A DNA stretch of 6,686 bases from Burkholderiales bacterium (GTDB taxonomy: Bacteria > Pseudomonadota > Gammaproteobacteria > Burkholderiales > Usitatibacteraceae): NCBI GenBank assembly GCA_026786225.1, contig JAJAYN010000280.1, forward strand, positions 1 to 6,686, written 5' to 3'. The notes under the pieces are model-generated. The model was not told where the DNA came from and ran no database searches. It saw nothing but the letters and a program-made list of their open reading frames with translations. Each line of letters begins with the position of its first letter. Positions within the stretch are counted from its first letter, which is position 1. Shown here one piece after another: positions 5,538 to 6,686 of this stretch. Both the position numbers and the translations under genes were made by a program.

Positions 5538-6686
5538 TTATTTTAGTGTGGACTTCGCCGATGGACTGTCACTTGGTGATTCAGATGGCCGGCCGCCATC
5601 AAGCAATCGAACTTCCCTTTGTGGATACGGGATTTCGATACCTTCCTTGCGAAACGCAAGCAAAACATCAAGCAAGATGCCAGATCGCAATGAACCTTGC
5701 CCTTCTTCTGCATCGCGTATCCAGGTGGTCATTTCAAGTTCGATACCGTTGTCGCCTAAATTCTTGATCCATACTGACGGCGCAGGCACGTCAAGCACGC
5801 GCGCCTGCGCGATACCTGCTTGACGAAGCAGTACCATCGCTCGCTCAGTGTCGCTCTGGTAGGAAATGCTCACAGACGTCTTAACCGATACTACGCGATC
5901 AGTGTATGAGTGATTTAACACCATGTTATTGATGATGCAGTCATTCGGAATGATGGCTTCCGTCCCGTCAAGTCCGCGGACTACGGTGTATCGCGCCCGA
6001 ATGTCCGAAACCACGCCGTGGCGCTCGCTAATTGTTACCAGGTCTCCAGGACGAATTGAGCGGTCTAGCAGAATCACGAAGCCGCTCACATAATTGCTGG
6101 CGATTTTCTGCATTCCAAGTCCGAGCCCTACGCCGAGCGCCCCCCCGAAAACCGACAGCGCGGTAATATCAATACCCAATAACGGCAATGCAATCAGGAT
6201 CGCAGTCACAAACGCCAGCGCACGAACCAGCTTGCCTGCGAATACGCGCATGCTGGTGTCAAGGCTTTTTGCCTTCATGACACGGTTTTCAATGACAATC
6301 GATAATGTCAGCGTGATGAACAGCGTCAGAAGTAGCGATAGCAGTGCATGGACCACCAATAGCAACGTGACCTTCTGCTTGCCTATATGGAAGCTCACAT
6401 CGTCTAGCGCGGCATTGATCTCGGGTAGAAGGCCGGTGAGGTACAGTGCAGCAACACCCCAAATGGTGAATGCAATAGCCCGTTCTGAAGCCTTCAACAA
6501 CGGGCTCACCGGGAAAAGGTGTCGCAACAAGTACAGCGCAAGCCGAATTAGCGCGAACGATGCCGCGAGCAATACCGCAACGCTCAAAATGGGAACCGGC
6601 TGCCATTTTGCCAGCGCAATTTTCCCGAGCCAAATCAAAACCATTGCAAAAACAGGTAACAGCACACGCTGCACGCTACCCGCACC
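5538..6686 (-). CDS. MscS family small-conductance mechanosensitive channel, 5' end missing
   Basis: An inner-membrane channel that opens when membrane tension rises, releasing solutes during osmotic downshock. The visible 382 residues are open to the right edge with no stop, so the true start probably lies outside; the GTG at 6674 is an internal valine candidate rather than a supported start, since no ribosome binding site can be seen before it. At least four hydrophobic segments precede the pore helix. The MscS signature is clear: FGGALGVGLGLGMQKIASN, then YVSGFVILLDRSIRPGDLV, followed by the beta domain (GVVSDIRARYTVVRGLDGTE, IIPNDCIINNMVLNHS) and the alpha/beta C-terminal region ending at PYPQREVRLL. 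A polar tail rich in Ser and Pro (SESPSDSPSAK) follows. The several N-terminal membrane helices suggest a YbdG/YnaI-like larger member rather than minimal MscS. No terminator is seen before the desaturase gene downstream, so read-through into it is possible. Confidence 0.92.
   Translation of the reverse strand, partial: GAGSVQRVLLPVFAMVLIWLGKIALAKWQPVPILSVAVLLAASFALIRLALYLLRHLFPVSPLLKASERAIAFTIWGVAALYLTGLLPEINAALDDVSFHIGKQKVTLLLVVHALLSLLLTLFITLTLSIVIENRVMKAKSLDTSMRVFAGKLVRALAFVTAILIALPLLGIDITALSVFGGALGVGLGLGMQKIASNYVSGFVILLDRSIRPGDLVTISERHGVVSDIRARYTVVRGLDGTEAIIPNDCIINNMVLNHSYTDRVVSVKTSVSISYQSDTERAMVLLRQAGIAQARVLDVPAPSVWIKNLGDNGIELEMTTWIRDAEEGQGSLRSGILLDVLLAFRKEGIEIPYPQREVRLLDGGRPSESPSDSPSAKSTLK

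Overview
The window reads as a chromosomal housekeeping segment of a betaproteobacterium, most like the Nitrosomonadales/Neisseriales side. The evidence is the 51-residue L33 that begins MREKIKLES instead of MAKG..., the divergent coaBC/radC pair followed by rpmB-rpmG, and the acyl-CoA-type desaturase that follows. Base composition looks moderate and even. I see no insertion sequence, phage gene, tRNA, rRNA or CRISPR array.

Layout: the first 179 bases hold the 5' end of coaBC on the minus strand, running off the left edge. A gap of only 31 bases separates it from radC on the plus strand (211-888). Next, on the plus strand, is a large secreted S9 serine peptidase (1002-3476) that closely resembles glutamyl endopeptidases (S9D). 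A strong extended -10 promoter (3590-3618) and a leader of about 105 bases precede the ribosomal protein operon rpmB-rpmG (3730-4132). A bidirectional intrinsic terminator (4182-4212) closes that operon. It also ends the minus-strand transcript that carries a membrane fatty acid desaturase (4227-5435) and, upstream of it, an MscS-type mechanosensitive channel (5538 to the right edge, 5' end missing).

How the genes relate: coaBC (coenzyme A synthesis) and rpmB/rpmG (ribosome) are core genes; radC is a conserved JAMM-domain protein of unsettled function. In E. coli radC, rpmB and rpmG are adjacent, so the peptidase looks like an extra gene placed between them. The desaturase and the channel both concern the cell membrane and share a strand with a 102-base gap, so co-transcription is possible but not shown.

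No wholly new system is evident. The points most worth a second look are: (1) the desaturase carries a C-terminal helical extension that resembles the end of ISL3-family transposases; (2) the rpmB leader has a terminator-like hairpin with a possible competing upstream pairing, suggesting attenuation; (3) coaBC may be translated from a leaderless or nearly leaderless mRNA; (4) several start codons are non-ATG (GTG for the peptidase, TTG for the desaturase), each backed by a Shine-Dalgarno sequence.
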